Below are positions 1 through 11,949 of a stretch of 64,000 bases of DNA, piece after piece. Under the pieces are notes generated by a model that worked only from the letters and a program-made list of their open reading frames with translations, was not told the DNA's origin and searched no databases. Position 1 is the stretch's first letter. Each line of letters starts with the position of its first letter. Position numbers and translations under genes: made by a program. Source of the DNA: Pseudomonas parafulva (GTDB taxonomy: Bacteria > Pseudomonadota > Gammaproteobacteria > Pseudomonadales > Pseudomonadaceae); the NCBI RefSeq assembly GCF_000800255.1, contig NZ_CP009747.1, forward strand, positions 3,782,001-3,846,000, in the 5' to 3' direction.

Positions 1-980
1 GCCCAGAAGGCCACGTCGATCTGCACCTGGTTGGCGATGTTCTCCGGCGTGGTCGGCATGTTCTGCTTGACCTCGTCGCTGAGCAGGGCGACGGCCTTGG
101 CGTTGGCCGGGCCGTAGGCGATGTTCTCGGAGTAGATCTTCTGCTGCTCAGGCTGGACGCTGTAGGCGATGAACTTCTTGGCCTCCTCGACGTTCTTCGC
201 GCCACGCGGAATGGCCCAGGCATCGAAGTCGTAGATGCCGCCGTTCCACACCACCTTCAGGTTGCTCTCCTTCTGCACTGCCGCGATACGCCCGTTGTAG
301 GCCGAGCTCATGACCACGTCGCCGGAGGCCAGGTACTGCGGCGGCTGGGCGCCGGCTTCCCACCACTGGATGCTCGGCTTGAGCTCGTCGAGTTTCTTGA
401 AGGCGCGGTCTACACCGGCCTTGGTGGACAGCACCGAGTAGACATCCTTGGGCGCCACGCCGTCGGCCATCAGGGCGAATTCCAGCGTGTACTTGGCGCC
501 CTTGCGCAAGCCGCGTTTGCCGGGGAATTTCTTCGTGTCCCAGAAATCGGCCCAGCTGGTGGGGGCGGACTTGAGCTTGTCGGCGTTGTAGGCCAGCACC
601 GTGGACCACACGAAGAAGCCCACGCCGCACGGCTGGATGGCGCCTTTGACGTAGTCGGACTCGTTGCCGAACAACGCGGGATCGAGCGGCTCGAACATGT
701 CCTCGTCACAGCCACGGGCCAACTCTGGGGACTCGACCTCCACCAGATCCCAGGACACGCTCTTGGTGTCGACCATGGCCTTCACCTTGGCCATTTCACC
801 GTTGTATTCCCCAGCGACGATCTTGCCCTTGCCTGCCTGTTCCCACGGCTCATAGAACGCCTTGACCTGGGCGGCCTTGTTGGCACCACCGAAGGACACC
901 ACGGTGAGGTCCGCGGCCAGCACCTGGCCGGCGGTGAACAGCCCCAGGGCCAGGGCGGTCAGTTTCAGCTGCTTGCGCAT
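1..980 (-). CDS. ABC transporter periplasmic substrate-binding protein, polyamine type (3' end cut)
   Basis: Periplasmic binding protein of a PotD/PotF-like importer; 326 residues are visible and the C-terminus lies beyond the window. Residues 1-22 form a signal peptide ending in LAADLT. The mature part begins with VVSFGGANKAA, typical of the SBP_bac_8/PotD fold, and later has WADFWDTKKFPGKRGL and AYNGRI segments found in polyamine-binding relatives. The start is ATG at 978-980 with GGAGAG seven bases upstream. It lies 40 bases downstream of the ATPase gene on the same strand, so the two are co-transcribed; permease genes should follow outside the window. The ligand (putrescine, spermidine or a related amine) is inferred from family resemblance only. 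Confidence 0.85.
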   Translation of the reverse strand, partial: MRKQLKLTALALGLFTAGQVLAADLTVVSFGGANKAAQVKAFYEPWEQAGKGKIVAGEYNGEMAKVKAMVDTKSVSWDLVEVESPELARGCDEDMFEPLDPALFGNESDYVKGAIQPCGVGFFVWSTVLAYNADKLKSAPTSWADFWDTKKFPGKRGLRKGAKYTLEFALMADGVAPKDVYSVLSTKAGVDRAFKKLDELKPSIQWWEAGAQPPQYLASGDVVMSSAYNGRIAAVQKESNLKVVWNGGIYDFDAWAIPRGAKNVEEAKKFIAYSVQPEQQKIYSENIAYGPANAKAVALLSDEVKQNMPTTPENIANQVQIDVAFW

Positions 981-1020
981 TATTATTCTCTCCACAGTAC
1001 AGGGTTGGTGAAACGAACCA

Positions 1021-2133
1021 TCAGTGGGCTTCGACGACCGGGTCGAGCGCGCGTGCGTGCTCCACCGCCCAGCCCAGCGGCACTACGTCGCCCACGGCCA
1101 GCGCCGGGTCGAGCTCGGCAATCGGCTGCTTGACGAAGAAATCGCTCTTGCCGCACACCTCCAGACGAACCCGTACGTGATCGCCCAGGTAGATGAACTC
1201 GGCCACCCGGCCGGAAAACCGATTGGCGCAATGTTCGCTGTGCCCGTTGAGGCGCACCCGCTCGGGGCGTACCGACAAGGTCACCGGCTCGCCGGGCGCA
1301 CCGACGTTCACCGCCAGCGCCTCGACCTGCTCGCCACGCGCCAGTTGCACTTGGCAGCGCTCACCCTGACGCGACAGCAGGGTGCCGTTGAGGCGGTTGT
1401 TCTCGCCGATGAAGTTGGCCACGAAGGTGTTGGCCGGGGCTTCGTAGAGCGTGCGCGGATCGGCGATCTGCTGGATCTGCCCCTGGTGGAACACGGCCAC
1501 GCGATCGGACATGGTCAGCGCTTCGCCCTGGTCGTGGGTCACGTACACCACGGTCACGCCCAGGCGCTGGTGAATATGCTTGATCTCCATCTGCATGTGC
1601 TCGCGCAACTGCTTGTCGAGTGCACCGAGCGGCTCGTCCATCAGCACCAGTTGCGGCTCGAACACCAGGGCGCGGGCCAGCGCTACGCGCTGCTGCTGGC
1701 CCCCGGAGAGTTGGCCGGGGTAGCGCTTGGCGAAGCTGTCGAGCTGGACCATGTTGAGCACGCGCTTGACCCGTTCGCTGATGTCGGTCTTGCTCAGGTT
1801 GCGTACGGTCAGGGGGAAGGCCAGGTTCTCGGCCACGGTCATGTGCGGGAACAGGGCGTAGTTCTGGAACACCATGCCGATGTCGCGCTTGTGCGGCGGC
1901 ACATTGTTGATCGAGCGGCCTGCCAGTTGGATCTCGCCGGCGGTAGGGGTCTCGAAGCCGGCCAGCATCATCAGGCTGGTGGTCTTGCCGGAGCCCGAGG
2001 GGCCGAGCAGGGTCAGAAACTCGCCTTTGCGGATGTCCAGGTTGAGGTCTTTGACGATCAGCGATTCGCCGTCGTAGCTCTTCTGCACGCCCCGAAAGCT
2101 GACCAGCGTCTCGTTCGATTTCGCCTCGCTCAT
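1021..2133 (-). CDS. ABC transporter ATP-binding protein, PotA-like
   Basis: Cytoplasmic ATPase that drives polyamine-type uptake, 370 aa. Visible motifs are Walker A GPSGSGKT, signature LSGGQQQR, Walker [13 protein letters not shown], the switch histidine in VTHDQGEAL, and a C-terminal TOBE-like region that includes SVRPERV. I chose ATG at 2131-2133 because AGAAGG sits eight bases upstream; an in-frame GTG nine bases earlier would place the same Shine-Dalgarno too close. The next gene on the strand is the binding protein. The gene lies downstream of a sensor/response-regulator pair on the same strand, separated by 260 bases that carry a dyad at 2245-2262. The exact substrate is not shown by the sequence. 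Confidence 0.9.
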   Translation of the reverse strand: MSEAKSNETLVSFRGVQKSYDGESLIVKDLNLDIRKGEFLTLLGPSGSGKTTSLMMLAGFETPTAGEIQLAGRSINNVPPHKRDIGMVFQNYALFPHMTVAENLAFPLTVRNLSKTDISERVKRVLNMVQLDSFAKRYPGQLSGGQQQRVALARALVFEPQLVLMDEPLGALDKQLREHMQMEIKHIHQRLGVTVVYVTHDQGEALTMSDRVAVFHQGQIQQIADPRTLYEAPANTFVANFIGENNRLNGTLLSRQGERCQVQLARGEQVEALAVNVGAPGEPVTLSVRPERVRLNGHSEHCANRFSGRVAEFIYLGDHVRVRLEVCGKSDFFVKQPIAELDPALAVGDVVPLGWAVEHARALDPVVEAH

Positions 2134-2244
2134 GCCCTGCACCTTCTTGTTGGAATGACTGCGTGGGCGAAAGACTAGAAGAACGGTTACCTCGCCGAAA
2201 TCGGCGGTGCTGAGAGAATGCCATCATCCAGATGGAAGATTGGT

Positions 2245-2262
2245 TGTAGGGATCGCCCTACA
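2245..2262. promoter_or_regulatory. 7-bp perfect dyad upstream of the ABC operon
   Basis: TGTAGGG and CCCTACA face each other across ATCG, about 112 bases before the ATPase start codon and 132 bases after the end of the response regulator gene. No U-tract follows on either strand, so an operator is more likely than a terminator. It does not match the NarL TACYYMT heptamer orientation. Binding by the neighbouring response regulator is inference. Confidence 0.4.
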
Positions 2263-2393
2263 TGAATGACGCAAATGGAATGCTCATTCACTTGGGACAT
2301 CGGCCGCTACTCGCACGTTTGCAGGGCGAGCCTTGTGCCGCGATGGCCCCCTTGCAGGACGAGAAACCGTTGTCAGGCCGATGGCTGTCGCAA

Positions 2394-3023
2394 TCAGATC
2401 AGCTTGTGCGCCATGGCGTACTTCACCAGCTCAGCCAGCGAGTGGACTTGGAGCTTCTGCATCAGCCGCGCCTTGTGCGTGCTGATGGTCTTGCTCGACA
2501 GCGCCAGTTGCTGGGCGATGTCGTTGACGTTGGCGCCCTGGGCCAAGCGCTCGAACACGGAAAACTCCCGCTCGGACAACAGCGTGTGCAACGGCCGGGT
2601 TTCGGTCAGCCCCACTTCGAAGACCATGCGGTCGGCCAGCGCCGGGTCGATATAACGACCGCCACCGGCCACCCGGCGAATGGCGGTGAGCAGCAGCGCC
2701 GGGTCGCTGTCCTTGGTGGCATAACCCGCCGCCCCGGCCTTGAGCGCGCGTGCGGCCATCTGCGCTTCGTCATGCATCGACAGCACCAGGATCGCCGGTG
2801 CGTTGGCCAGTGCACGGATACGCGGGATCGCTTCCAGACCGCTGATACCCGGCATCGAGATGTCCACCAGCACCACGTCGCAGGGCGTGTGGCGCAAGGC
2901 ATCGAGCAACTGCTCGCCATTGCCCGCCTCGCCCACTACCTGCAGGTCCTTGGCCAGGCCGATCAACTGCTTGATGCCTTCGCGCACGATGGTGTGGTCT
3001 TCGGCTACCAGCACTCGGATCAC
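2394..3023 (-). CDS. NarL/FixJ-family two-component response regulator
   Basis: DNA-binding response regulator, 209 aa. An N-terminal receiver domain (residues 1-120) begins MIRVLVAEDHTIVREG, has the acceptor Asp in VVLVDISMPG and the Lys in ATKDSD. A C-terminal LuxR-type helix-turn-helix (about 145-205) reads LSEREFSVFERLAQG followed by VNDIAQQLALSSKTISTHKARL. The gene starts 13 bases after the stop of the sensor kinase gene, so the two form a cognate pair. The polyamine-type ABC genes lie downstream on the same strand and are plausible targets, though nothing in the sequence proves it. Confidence 0.9.
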   Translation of the reverse strand: MIRVLVAEDHTIVREGIKQLIGLAKDLQVVGEAGNGEQLLDALRHTPCDVVLVDISMPGISGLEAIPRIRALANAPAILVLSMHDEAQMAARALKAGAAGYATKDSDPALLLTAIRRVAGGGRYIDPALADRMVFEVGLTETRPLHTLLSEREFSVFERLAQGANVNDIAQQLALSSKTISTHKARLMQKLQVHSLAELVKYAMAHKLI

Positions 3024-3036
3024 GCTGCTTCTCCTG

Positions 3037-5421
3037 TCATGAAAGGGGGACGGCCACGCTTAGGCTGGTGCCCTCGCCCGGCTCACTGTCCACGGTCACG
3101 CTGCCGCCGAGTATCAACACCCGCTCGCGCAGACCGACCAGACCGAACGAGGTAGGACGCGACTGTTCGGGCTCGAAACCGACGCCATCGTCGATCACCG
3201 TCATGCGCAGCAGGTCGCCGTCGCGCCTGAGCTCGATCTGCACGGTGTGCGCCTGGGCATGGCGCATGACGTTGGTCAGGGCTTCCTGAAGGATACGGAA
3301 CAGGCCGGTGGCCTTGGCATCGCTCAAGGGTGGCAGATTATCCGGTACCTGCACCAGACAGGGAATCTGCGTACGTGCCTCGAAGCGTCGGGCCTGCCAC
3401 TCGACGGCCGAGGCGATGCCGGCATCGAGAATGGGCGGGCGCAACGCCGTGGCCACATCGCGCACCAGTTGGAACAGCTGGGCAATCGAGCGCTTCATGC
3501 TGGCCAGACGCTCGTGCAGGGCCGGGTCGAGATCGGCGAAGGCCAACTCGCACATCGACACTTCGAGCTTGAGCACGGTGAGCATCTGCCCCAGCTCGTC
3601 GTGGACCTCACGGGCGATGCGCGCTTTCTCTTCCTCGCGCACGCTCTCCAGGTGCGCCGCCAATTCACGCAATTGCTCCTGGGAACTGGCCAGCGCCAGC
3701 TCGGCGCGCTTGCTCTGGGTGATGTCCCAGACGATACCGTCCCACACCACCCGCCCGTCGGCCTGGCGCCGGGCGCGGGCCTTGATGTCGGCCCAGCGCT
3801 CGGCGCCCTGGCGGGTGACCATGCGACCCTGCCAGGACCAGTCACGGTCGCTGGCCAATGCCAGGTTTTGCACCCGGTGATAGTCGGCGCGGTCATCGGC
3901 ATGCACCAGCGAGCGCAGCCCCATGTCCGGCTGCTGGATTTCGACCGGCGCGTAGCCGACCAGCGCCTGGCTGCCTTCGCTGATATAGGGAAACTCCGGC
4001 TCACCCTCGGCGGGATCGCGCTCCAGACGAAACACCAGTCCCGGTACGTTGCCGGCGATGCCCTTGAGCCGCGCCTCGCGCTCGCGCAGCTCGGCCAGGG
4101 CGCGACGGCGATCGGTGATGTCGGTGAGGTACACCACCAGGTACTCGGCGTCGCGAAAGCGCAGAAAGCTCAAGGACAACTCGACCGGTAGCAGACGGCC
4201 ATCGGCGCACCGGCACAGGCTCTCGAACGCCTGGGCGCCGCTGTCGCCGGTGCGCACGCGGTTCCACAGCACGCGCCAGCGGTCCATGTCGAGGCTTGGT
4301 TCGATGTCGCCCAATGGCCGCTCCAGCAACTGCCCTTCACCCTGCCCAAGCATGTGTTCGGCCGCAGGGTTGGCGTAGCGCACGTGGCTGTCCCAATGCA
4401 CCCAGAGAATGCCCACGGTGCTCTGATCGATGGAGAACTGGCTCAGGCGCAGCGCCTCCTCACGGCCTTGGCGCTCCACCAGCGCCTCGCGCGCGGCCAG
4501 CAGTCCGCGCTCCAGACGTCGTTGCTGACGCCGTTGCAGGGCCAACGTCGCCAAGGCCCCCAGCAACAGCAAGCCCAACAGCAGCGCCAGATTCTGCCAG
4601 AAACCTGCCGACTCACCCCCACGTGGATACTGCGGCTGCAGCCAGCGCTGATGCAGTTGCTCCAGGGTCTTGGCCGGCAGCGCCTGCAGGCCGCGTTGCA
4701 ACACCTCGGCCAGCAGTGGCCAGTCACGCCGCGAGCCGATGCGCAGCAACTGCGGCAGGCCGATATCGGCCACCACGGCCAGGTCGCTGAACTCGCTTTC
4801 GCGCGACAACCGGCTCAGTTGCGCTTCGTCCAGTACGGCAAAACGCGCCTGGCCGCTGAGCACCCGTTGCAGCGCCTCGCGGTCGTTGGCCACACCTTGC
4901 AGGTCGAGCCGCGGGTAAGTGCTGCGCAGGTAATCGGCCAGCACACCGGGCAAGCGCACCGCAACGCCGTCAGCGGCCCCGAGCTTCTCCAGATCCACCG
5001 CCCGCGTGCTGCCGCGCAGGCCCACCACAAGCTGCGGCACCCGCATGTAGGGATCGCTGAACAACCACAGGCGCAGGCTCGCCGGGGTCTGGGTGAGGCC
5101 AGGCGCGAAGTCGATCTCGCCGATTTGCAGCGCATGCTCCAGGCCGGCCTGGTCCGGGTAGTTGCGCCAGGTGAGGTCCAGGTCCAGGGCACGTGCCAGC
5201 TCGCTGACCAACTCGACGTTGGCCCCGTACAGTTGCTGCAATCGACGGTCGAACTGCGCGTAGGGCGCCTGCAACACCAGGCCTACGCGCAGGTGGCGAT
5301 GGCCATCGAGCCACTGCTGCTGTGCCGGTTCCAGTTGCGCCAGCGGCGTCGCCTCCTTGGCCAGCGCGATCAAGGGCAGGCACAACCAGCCGATAACCAA
5401 CAGGCAACGCAATCGCTTCAT
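3037..5421 (-). CDS. Sensor histidine kinase with periplasmic solute-binding domain and two PAS domains
   Basis: Inner-membrane sensor, 794 aa. Order: signal peptide (1-21), periplasmic SBP_bac_3-like domain (about 40-265), one transmembrane helix (about 278-297, LALLLGLLLLGALATLAL), two PAS domains (about 330-440 and 450-575), a HisKA_3 dimerisation helix with the phospho-acceptor in REVHDELGQ, and an HATPase end with DDGVGF and GLVGLRERV. The layout is BvgS-like outside and NarX-like inside, and fits direct recognition of an amino acid or amine in the periplasm. It is followed 13 bases later by its response regulator. The ligand is unknown; the neighbouring polyamine-type transporter is a hint. 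Confidence 0.88.
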   Translation of the reverse strand: MKRLRCLLVIGWLCLPLIALAKEATPLAQLEPAQQQWLDGHRHLRVGLVLQAPYAQFDRRLQQLYGANVELVSELARALDLDLTWRNYPDQAGLEHALQIGEIDFAPGLTQTPASLRLWLFSDPYMRVPQLVVGLRGSTRAVDLEKLGAADGVAVRLPGVLADYLRSTYPRLDLQGVANDREALQRVLSGQARFAVLDEAQLSRLSRESEFSDLAVVADIGLPQLLRIGSRRDWPLLAEVLQRGLQALPAKTLEQLHQRWLQPQYPRGGESAGFWQNLALLLGLLLLGALATLALQRRQQRRLERGLLAAREALVERQGREEALRLSQFSIDQSTVGILWVHWDSHVRYANPAAEHMLGQGEGQLLERPLGDIEPSLDMDRWRVLWNRVRTGDSGAQAFESLCRCADGRLLPVELSLSFLRFRDAEYLVVYLTDITDRRRALAELREREARLKGIAGNVPGLVFRLERDPAEGEPEFPYISEGSQALVGYAPVEIQQPDMGLRSLVHADDRADYHRVQNLALASDRDWSWQGRMVTRQGAERWADIKARARRQADGRVVWDGIVWDITQSKRAELALASSQEQLRELAAHLESVREEEKARIAREVHDELGQMLTVLKLEVSMCELAFADLDPALHERLASMKRSIAQLFQLVRDVATALRPPILDAGIASAVEWQARRFEARTQIPCLVQVPDNLPPLSDAKATGLFRILQEALTNVMRHAQAHTVQIELRRDGDLLRMTVIDDGVGFEPEQSRPTSFGLVGLRERVLILGGSVTVDSEPGEGTSLSVAVPLS

Positions 5422-5513
5422 CGGGGGCTCGTCCTGGCAATGATGGCCAACTGCGTGGCCGTCGCGGGCATTTACTATTAGGCTGCCGGTATATTCTGGC
5501 CTTGGGTTGATCC

Positions 5514-6521
5514 ATGTTCACACTTTATCGCACGTCGCTGGCCCTGTTCTGCCTGGCTGCAGCCCTTCCCCTGACCGCCCACGCCGCTGAGGCCGAGACT
5601 CCGGCCGCCCCCGCCGAGGCCGCGGCGGTGCGTGCGCCGCTGCTCGAGCGCAGCCAGGAAGATGCCCTGGCGCTGGAGCGCTTGGTGCCCAAGGCGCAGC
5701 AGCAGACCTTGCAGGCCGATGGCGAGAGCTTCCTGGCCCTGTGGAAACCCGCCAATGACAGCAACCCCAAAGGCGCAGTGATCATCGTGCCGGGTGCCGG
5801 CGAAAGCGCCGACTGGCCTGTCACCGTCGCCCCGCTGCGCAATCGCTTTCCCGATGTCGGCTGGCACAGCCTGAGCGTCAGCCTGCCCGACCTGCTGGCC
5901 GACAGCCCGCAGCCGCGCGCGGCTGATACCCCCGCACCCGCGGCCAAGGACAAGAGCGAAGGCACCAGCGCCCCCGCCAAGGACACCCCGGACGACGCCA
6001 ACGCCAATGTGGCCCAGGCGACCGCGCCCGATCCGGATACCGCCCAGGGCACCGACGCGGCGCAGGCCAGTGAACACAGCGACCAGGCCGATGCCGCGCG
6101 CATCTTCGCCCGCCTGGACGCTGCCGTGGCGTTCGCCCAGCAGCAGAACGCCCACAGCATCGTGCTGATCGGTCATGGCAGCGGCGCGTACTGGGCGGCG
6201 CGCTATGTCAGCGAAAAGCAGCCACCGCAGGTGCAGAAGCTGGCGCTGATTTCCGCGCAGACACCGGCGCGGGTCGAGCACGACCTGGAAAGCCTGGTGC
6301 CAACGCTCAAGGTGCCGACTGCCGATATCTATTTCGTCACCCGTACCCGCGACCAGAATGCCGCCCAATTGCGCTTGCAGGCCAGCAAGCGCGAGAAGGA
6401 CAGCCAGTACCGGCAACTCTCGCTGATCGCCATGCCGGGCGACCGCTCGGCAGAGCAGGAGCAATTGTTCCGTCGGGTGCGGGGCTGGATGATGCCGCAA
6501 GATCCGCAAGAGTCACCTTGA
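5514..6521 (+). CDS. DUF3530 family alpha/beta-hydrolase-like protein
   Basis: Exported protein of 335 aa with a signal peptide (1-24, ending AHAAEAE). The body resembles the DUF3530 family: residues near 85 read VIIVPGAGESADWP, and a later strand reads IVLIGHGSGAYWAARY, which matches a nucleophile elbow of type GHGSG. Between them lies a low-complexity, Ala/Asp/Pro/Lys-rich stretch (about residues 133-195) that interrupts the fold and is probably disordered. No enzymatic substrate is established for the family. The gene stands alone, divergent from the sensor kinase gene and convergent with djlA. Confidence 0.8.
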   Translation: MFTLYRTSLALFCLAAALPLTAHAAEAETPAAPAEAAAVRAPLLERSQEDALALERLVPKAQQQTLQADGESFLALWKPANDSNPKGAVIIVPGAGESADWPVTVAPLRNRFPDVGWHSLSVSLPDLLADSPQPRAADTPAPAAKDKSEGTSAPAKDTPDDANANVAQATAPDPDTAQGTDAAQASEHSDQADAARIFARLDAAVAFAQQQNAHSIVLIGHGSGAYWAARYVSEKQPPQVQKLALISAQTPARVEHDLESLVPTLKVPTADIYFVTRTRDQNAAQLRLQASKREKDSQYRQLSLIAMPGDRSAEQEQLFRRVRGWMMPQDPQESP

Positions 6522-6549
6522 GACGCCACGGCCGCGGCGGACCGATCGC

Positions 6550-7314
6550 TCAGATCCCCCGCCGCGTGCGAATCAGCGCATAGGCCTGGTGCAGTTCGCG
6601 GGTCCGCTCGGTGGCTTCGCGCACCCGCGCCTCGCTCGCGCCGCTGCCCACCAGCTTGTCCGGGTGATGACGACTGACCAAACGTCGATAGGCCTGCTTG
6701 ACCTGGTCCGCGTCGGTGTCGGGCTCGACCCCCAGTACGCGCAGGGCGGCGGCATAGGTCATCGCCCCGCTCGCCACCGCCGCACGGCTCGGCTCGTACT
6801 CCTGCGACAGCGCCTGCACCTGGGTGCGGGTCATGCCCAACTGCCGGCCCCAGTTGAGCAGCAGTTCGCGCTCATGATGCCCTGCCTTGCCATCGGCCCA
6901 GACCATGCGCCAACAGGCGCGCAATGCGCCTTCCGCACCGTGCGGCTGATGACCGATGCGGCGCAGGTAACGGTCCAGACGACCCTTGCCCGCCTTGCCA
7001 CGATTGAAGGCCGAAATGGCCCGCAGGCGGGCGGGTTCGCCAAGGTCCAGACGGGTCATCTCCTGACGCGCCTGGTGAATATGCCCCTCGGCGACGCGCC
7101 CATCACTCTTGGCCAACCGTCCCAGCAGCAGGAACAGCAACTCCTCGTCGCGCAGCGCCGGACGTCCACCCAGACGCTCGCGCGCATCCTCCCACCCCTG
7201 TATACGCAGACGCCGATCCATGGCCTGGCCCAGCAAGGCGCCCAACAGCGCGCCCGGAATACTGGCCACGGCAAAACCGGCCCCGGCACCGATCACTGTG
7301 CTCGGCCACCACAT
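6550..7314 (-). CDS. djlA: Membrane-anchored J-domain co-chaperone DjlA
   Basis: DnaK co-chaperone anchored in the inner membrane, 254 aa. The N-terminus is a glycine-rich hydrophobic helix (IGAGAGFAVASIPGALLGALLG), as in DjlA. The middle is a TerB-like helical domain (about 60-165). The C-terminal J domain (about 185-254) has the HPD motif in SRHHPDKL. I chose ATG at 7312-7314 because homologues begin at this WWP segment; a GTG at 7321-7323 would add three residues and overlap murU by eight bases. It is the last gene of amgK-murU-djlA, an arrangement also seen in other pseudomonads. Confidence 0.9.
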   Translation of the reverse strand: MWWPSTVIGAGAGFAVASIPGALLGALLGQAMDRRLRIQGWEDARERLGGRPALRDEELLFLLLGRLAKSDGRVAEGHIHQARQEMTRLDLGEPARLRAISAFNRGKAGKGRLDRYLRRIGHQPHGAEGALRACWRMVWADGKAGHHERELLLNWGRQLGMTRTQVQALSQEYEPSRAAVASGAMTYAAALRVLGVEPDTDADQVKQAYRRLVSRHHPDKLVGSGASEARVREATERTRELHQAYALIRTRRGI

Positions 7315-7315
7315 C

Positions 7316-9003
<1,688 letters not shown>

Positions 9004-9135
9004 TACAAGGGTCTCCGACGGCCCCTAGCCGTCAAGCGGGTCATGCTTTATTATCCAGCATCTTTTTCAGACCATCGAGAGGCGTGCGGCCCCCACACGC
9101 GGGCAGATGGCACGCAGGAAGCCCGGACTAATAAG

Positions 9136-11949
9136 ATGGCATTGAAATCCCCCGCGTTTCGTAGAAAGTTTCCGTTGCTGGTCACTGGCGGTCTGCTGGC
9201 CCTGCAACCTCTGGCCACCTCGTACGTGGTGGCTGCCGAGCAGTTCGACTGCCAAGTGTCCGCCGCCGGTGGTTGGGACTGCAAGCCCAAGACTGCAGCC
9301 AACACGCTGCCGCCGCGCCCTGTGCACGACGGTGCCGCGCTCAGTGGCGGCACCGAGGCCCAGACCGCCGAGGCGGCTGGCAGCAGTGCCGAAGCCAAGC
9401 CGGTGCTGGTCACCGAGAGCAAAGGCCGTGGCCTGAAGTCGCGCAGCGAAGACTACAGTCACCTGGACTGGGTGCCGCGTGACAAGCTCACGGCCGCCCA
9501 GTTGGCCGAGACTGGCCCCTATTGCGGCGGCGCCTATGTCGAGCCGACCCGTCCTGGCATGAACGACTCCACGCCCAAGGACGAATCGCCCACCTACATC
9601 AATGCCAAGGTCTCCAAGTACCAGCAGGAGCAGCAGATCGCTACCCTCGCCGGTGACGTGGTCATGCGCCAGGGCAGCATGCAGGCCCAGGCCGACGAGG
9701 CCAATCTGTACCAGGCCGAGAACCGAGGCGAGCTCAAGGGCAACGTGCGCATTCGCGACAACGGCACCCTGGTCGTCGGCGATCAGGCCGAGGTCCAGCT
9801 CGACACCGGCGCGGCCAAGATCGACAACGCCGAATACGTGATGCACAAGTCGCACATCCGCGGCAATGCGCTCTACGCCAAACGTGCCGAGAACGCCATC
9901 ATCCGCCTCAAGGACGGTACCTATACCACCTGTGAGCCGGGCAGCAACGCATGGCAACTCAAGGGCAACAACATCACGCTCAACCCGGCCACCGGCTTTG
10001 GTACCGCGACCAACGCGACGCTGCGGATCAAAGACATTCCGGTCTTCTACACGCCGTACATCTATTTCCCGATCGACGACCGTCGCCAGTCCGGCTTCCT
10101 GCCGCCGTCGTTCAGCACCAGCAGCGATACCGGCTTCATGCTGGTCACGCCGTACTACTTCAACCTGGCGCCTAACTACGACGCCACCTTGTATCCGCGC
10201 TACATGGCCAAACGCGGCATGATGATGGAAGGCGAATTCCGCTACCTCACCAAGTCCAGCGAAGGTCAGTTCGGCGGCGCCTACCTCAACGACGAGGACG
10301 ACGACCGCAAGCTGCAGACGGATTACAAAAAAGAACGCTGGATGGTCAACTGGCAGCACAAAGGCGGTCTCGACGACCGCATCATGACCGAGGTGGACTA
10401 CACCAACATCAGCGATCCGTTCTACTTCCAGGATCTGGAATCAGATCAGATCGGCATCGAGCGACGTGATTTCGTCAACCAGCAAGGCGCTGTCAACTAT
10501 CGCGGCGATACCTTCACCGCACGATTGAACGTGCAGGCCTACGAGATGGCGACCATCTCGCAGATCACGCCGTATGACCGTCTGCCACAGATCACCGTGA
10601 ACGGCATGCTGCCGTATCATCCGGCAGGTCTGGACTTCACTTACGACACCGAGGCTGTCCGGTTCGATCGTGATCTGAAGAACGATTTCGTGCGAGATAA
10701 AGATGGCTTTGCCGATATCAGCACCGGCTTCCCAGGCCGTCGCCTGGACGAAAACGTCACAGGTATCGCCCGTGCCAACGGCACTCGCTTGAATCTCGCG
10801 CCAGCCATGAGTTTGCCGATGGAAGCCAGCTACGGCTACATCACGCCCAAACTCAAGTACGCCTATACCAGCTACGATCTTGACCTTGATGGCAAAGGCA
10901 AAGCCGAAGCACTTGCTCAGTCGGCAAACCCTGCCTATGGCAACTACAGCAGTTCGATCAACCGTGACATCCCGATCTTCAGTGTGGACAGCGGCCTGTA
11001 CTTCGACCGCAACACCTCGATGTTCGGCACCAACTTCCGCCAGACCCTCGAGCCGCGACTGTTCTACCTCTACGTCCCGAACAAGGACCAGAAGGACATC
11101 CCGCTGTTCGACACCAGTGAAACGCTGTTCAGCTACGATTCGCTGTTCCGCGACAACCGCTTCAGTGGCGTAGACCGCATCGGCGACGAGAACAAGCTGT
11201 CGCTGGGCGTGACCACCCGCTGGATCGAAGACAACGGCTTCGAGCGTCAACGCTTCAGCATCGGCCAGGCCTACTACTTCGAAGACCGCAAGGTTCAGTT
11301 GCCAGGCATCAACTATCGCGAGCGCGATGACGCCAAGGCCAACGTGTCACCGTACGCCTTGGTCTATCAGTACGCATTCAACCGCGACTGGCGCTTCAAC
11401 TCGGACTTCAACTGGGATCCGGACAGCCGCAGCACCCGCTCGGGCAGCGCGATGTTCCACTACCAGCCCGAAGACAACCCGAACAAGGTGGTCAACCTCG
11501 GCTATCGCTATCGCAACGACACCATTGCCTACGACTCGCTCACCGGCACATGGAAAGTGGGCGGCGGTGACTACGGCACTCCAGGCCAGCCGAACTACAT
11601 CAAGGACTACTACAAGATCCAGCAGCACGACTTCTCGGTCATCTGGCCGCTGGTCCCGCAGTGGAGCGTCATTGCACGCTGGCAGCACGACTACAACCGC
11701 AACCGTACCCTGGAAGCCATGGGCGGTTTCGAGTACGACAGTTGCTGCTGGAAAGTCCGCCTGATCAACCGCTACTGGCTCGATATCGATGATTTCAGCC
11801 AGGCACTGCCGACCAACGAAAAAGGCGACCATGGCGTATTCCTGCAGATCGTCCTCAAAGGCCTCGGCGGCGTCGTCGGCAACAAGGTCGAATCGTTCCT
11901 GGACAAAGGCATTCAAGGTTACCGTACCCGTGAAGAGCAAGCTTATTGA
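9136..11949 (+). CDS. lptD: LPS-assembly outer-membrane protein LptD
   Basis: Outer-membrane translocon that inserts lipopolysaccharide into the outer leaflet with LptE, 937 aa. The signal peptide spans 1-34. An LptA-like jellyroll domain (about 150-260) precedes a large beta-barrel with many alternating aromatic strands. Candidate disulfide cysteines are C39, C49 and the adjacent pair in [10 protein letters not shown] near the C-terminus, as expected for the LptD disulfide switch. ATG at 9136-9138 gives the conserved [12 protein letters not shown] start; in-frame codons upstream are not conserved. It overlaps surA by 20 bases. The barrel segment near 10440-10960 has more A/T-ending codons than the rest of the gene. 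Confidence 0.95.
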   Translation: MALKSPAFRRKFPLLVTGGLLALQPLATSYVVAAEQFDCQVSAAGGWDCKPKTAANTLPPRPVHDGAALSGGTEAQTAEAAGSSAEAKPVLVTESKGRGLKSRSEDYSHLDWVPRDKLTAAQLAETGPYCGGAYVEPTRPGMNDSTPKDESPTYINAKVSKYQQEQQIATLAGDVVMRQGSMQAQADEANLYQAENRGELKGNVRIRDNGTLVVGDQAEVQLDTGAAKIDNAEYVMHKSHIRGNALYAKRAENAIIRLKDGTYTTCEPGSNAWQLKGNNITLNPATGFGTATNATLRIKDIPVFYTPYIYFPIDDRRQSGFLPPSFSTSSDTGFMLVTPYYFNLAPNYDATLYPRYMAKRGMMMEGEFRYLTKSSEGQFGGAYLNDEDDDRKLQTDYKKERWMVNWQHKGGLDDRIMTEVDYTNISDPFYFQDLESDQIGIERRDFVNQQGAVNYRGDTFTARLNVQAYEMATISQITPYDRLPQITVNGMLPYHPAGLDFTYDTEAVRFDRDLKNDFVRDKDGFADISTGFPGRRLDENVTGIARANGTRLNLAPAMSLPMEASYGYITPKLKYAYTSYDLDLDGKGKAEALAQSANPAYGNYSSSINRDIPIFSVDSGLYFDRNTSMFGTNFRQTLEPRLFYLYVPNKDQKDIPLFDTSETLFSYDSLFRDNRFSGVDRIGDENKLSLGVTTRWIEDNGFERQRFSIGQAYYFEDRKVQLPGINYRERDDAKANVSPYALVYQYAFNRDWRFNSDFNWDPDSRSTRSGSAMFHYQPEDNPNKVVNLGYRYRNDTIAYDSLTGTWKVGGGDYGTPGQPNYIKDYYKIQQHDFSVIWPLVPQWSVIARWQHDYNRNRTLEAMGGFEYDSCCWKVRLINRYWLDIDDFSQALPTNEKGDHGVFLQIVLKGLGGVVGNKVESFLDKGIQGYRTREEQAY

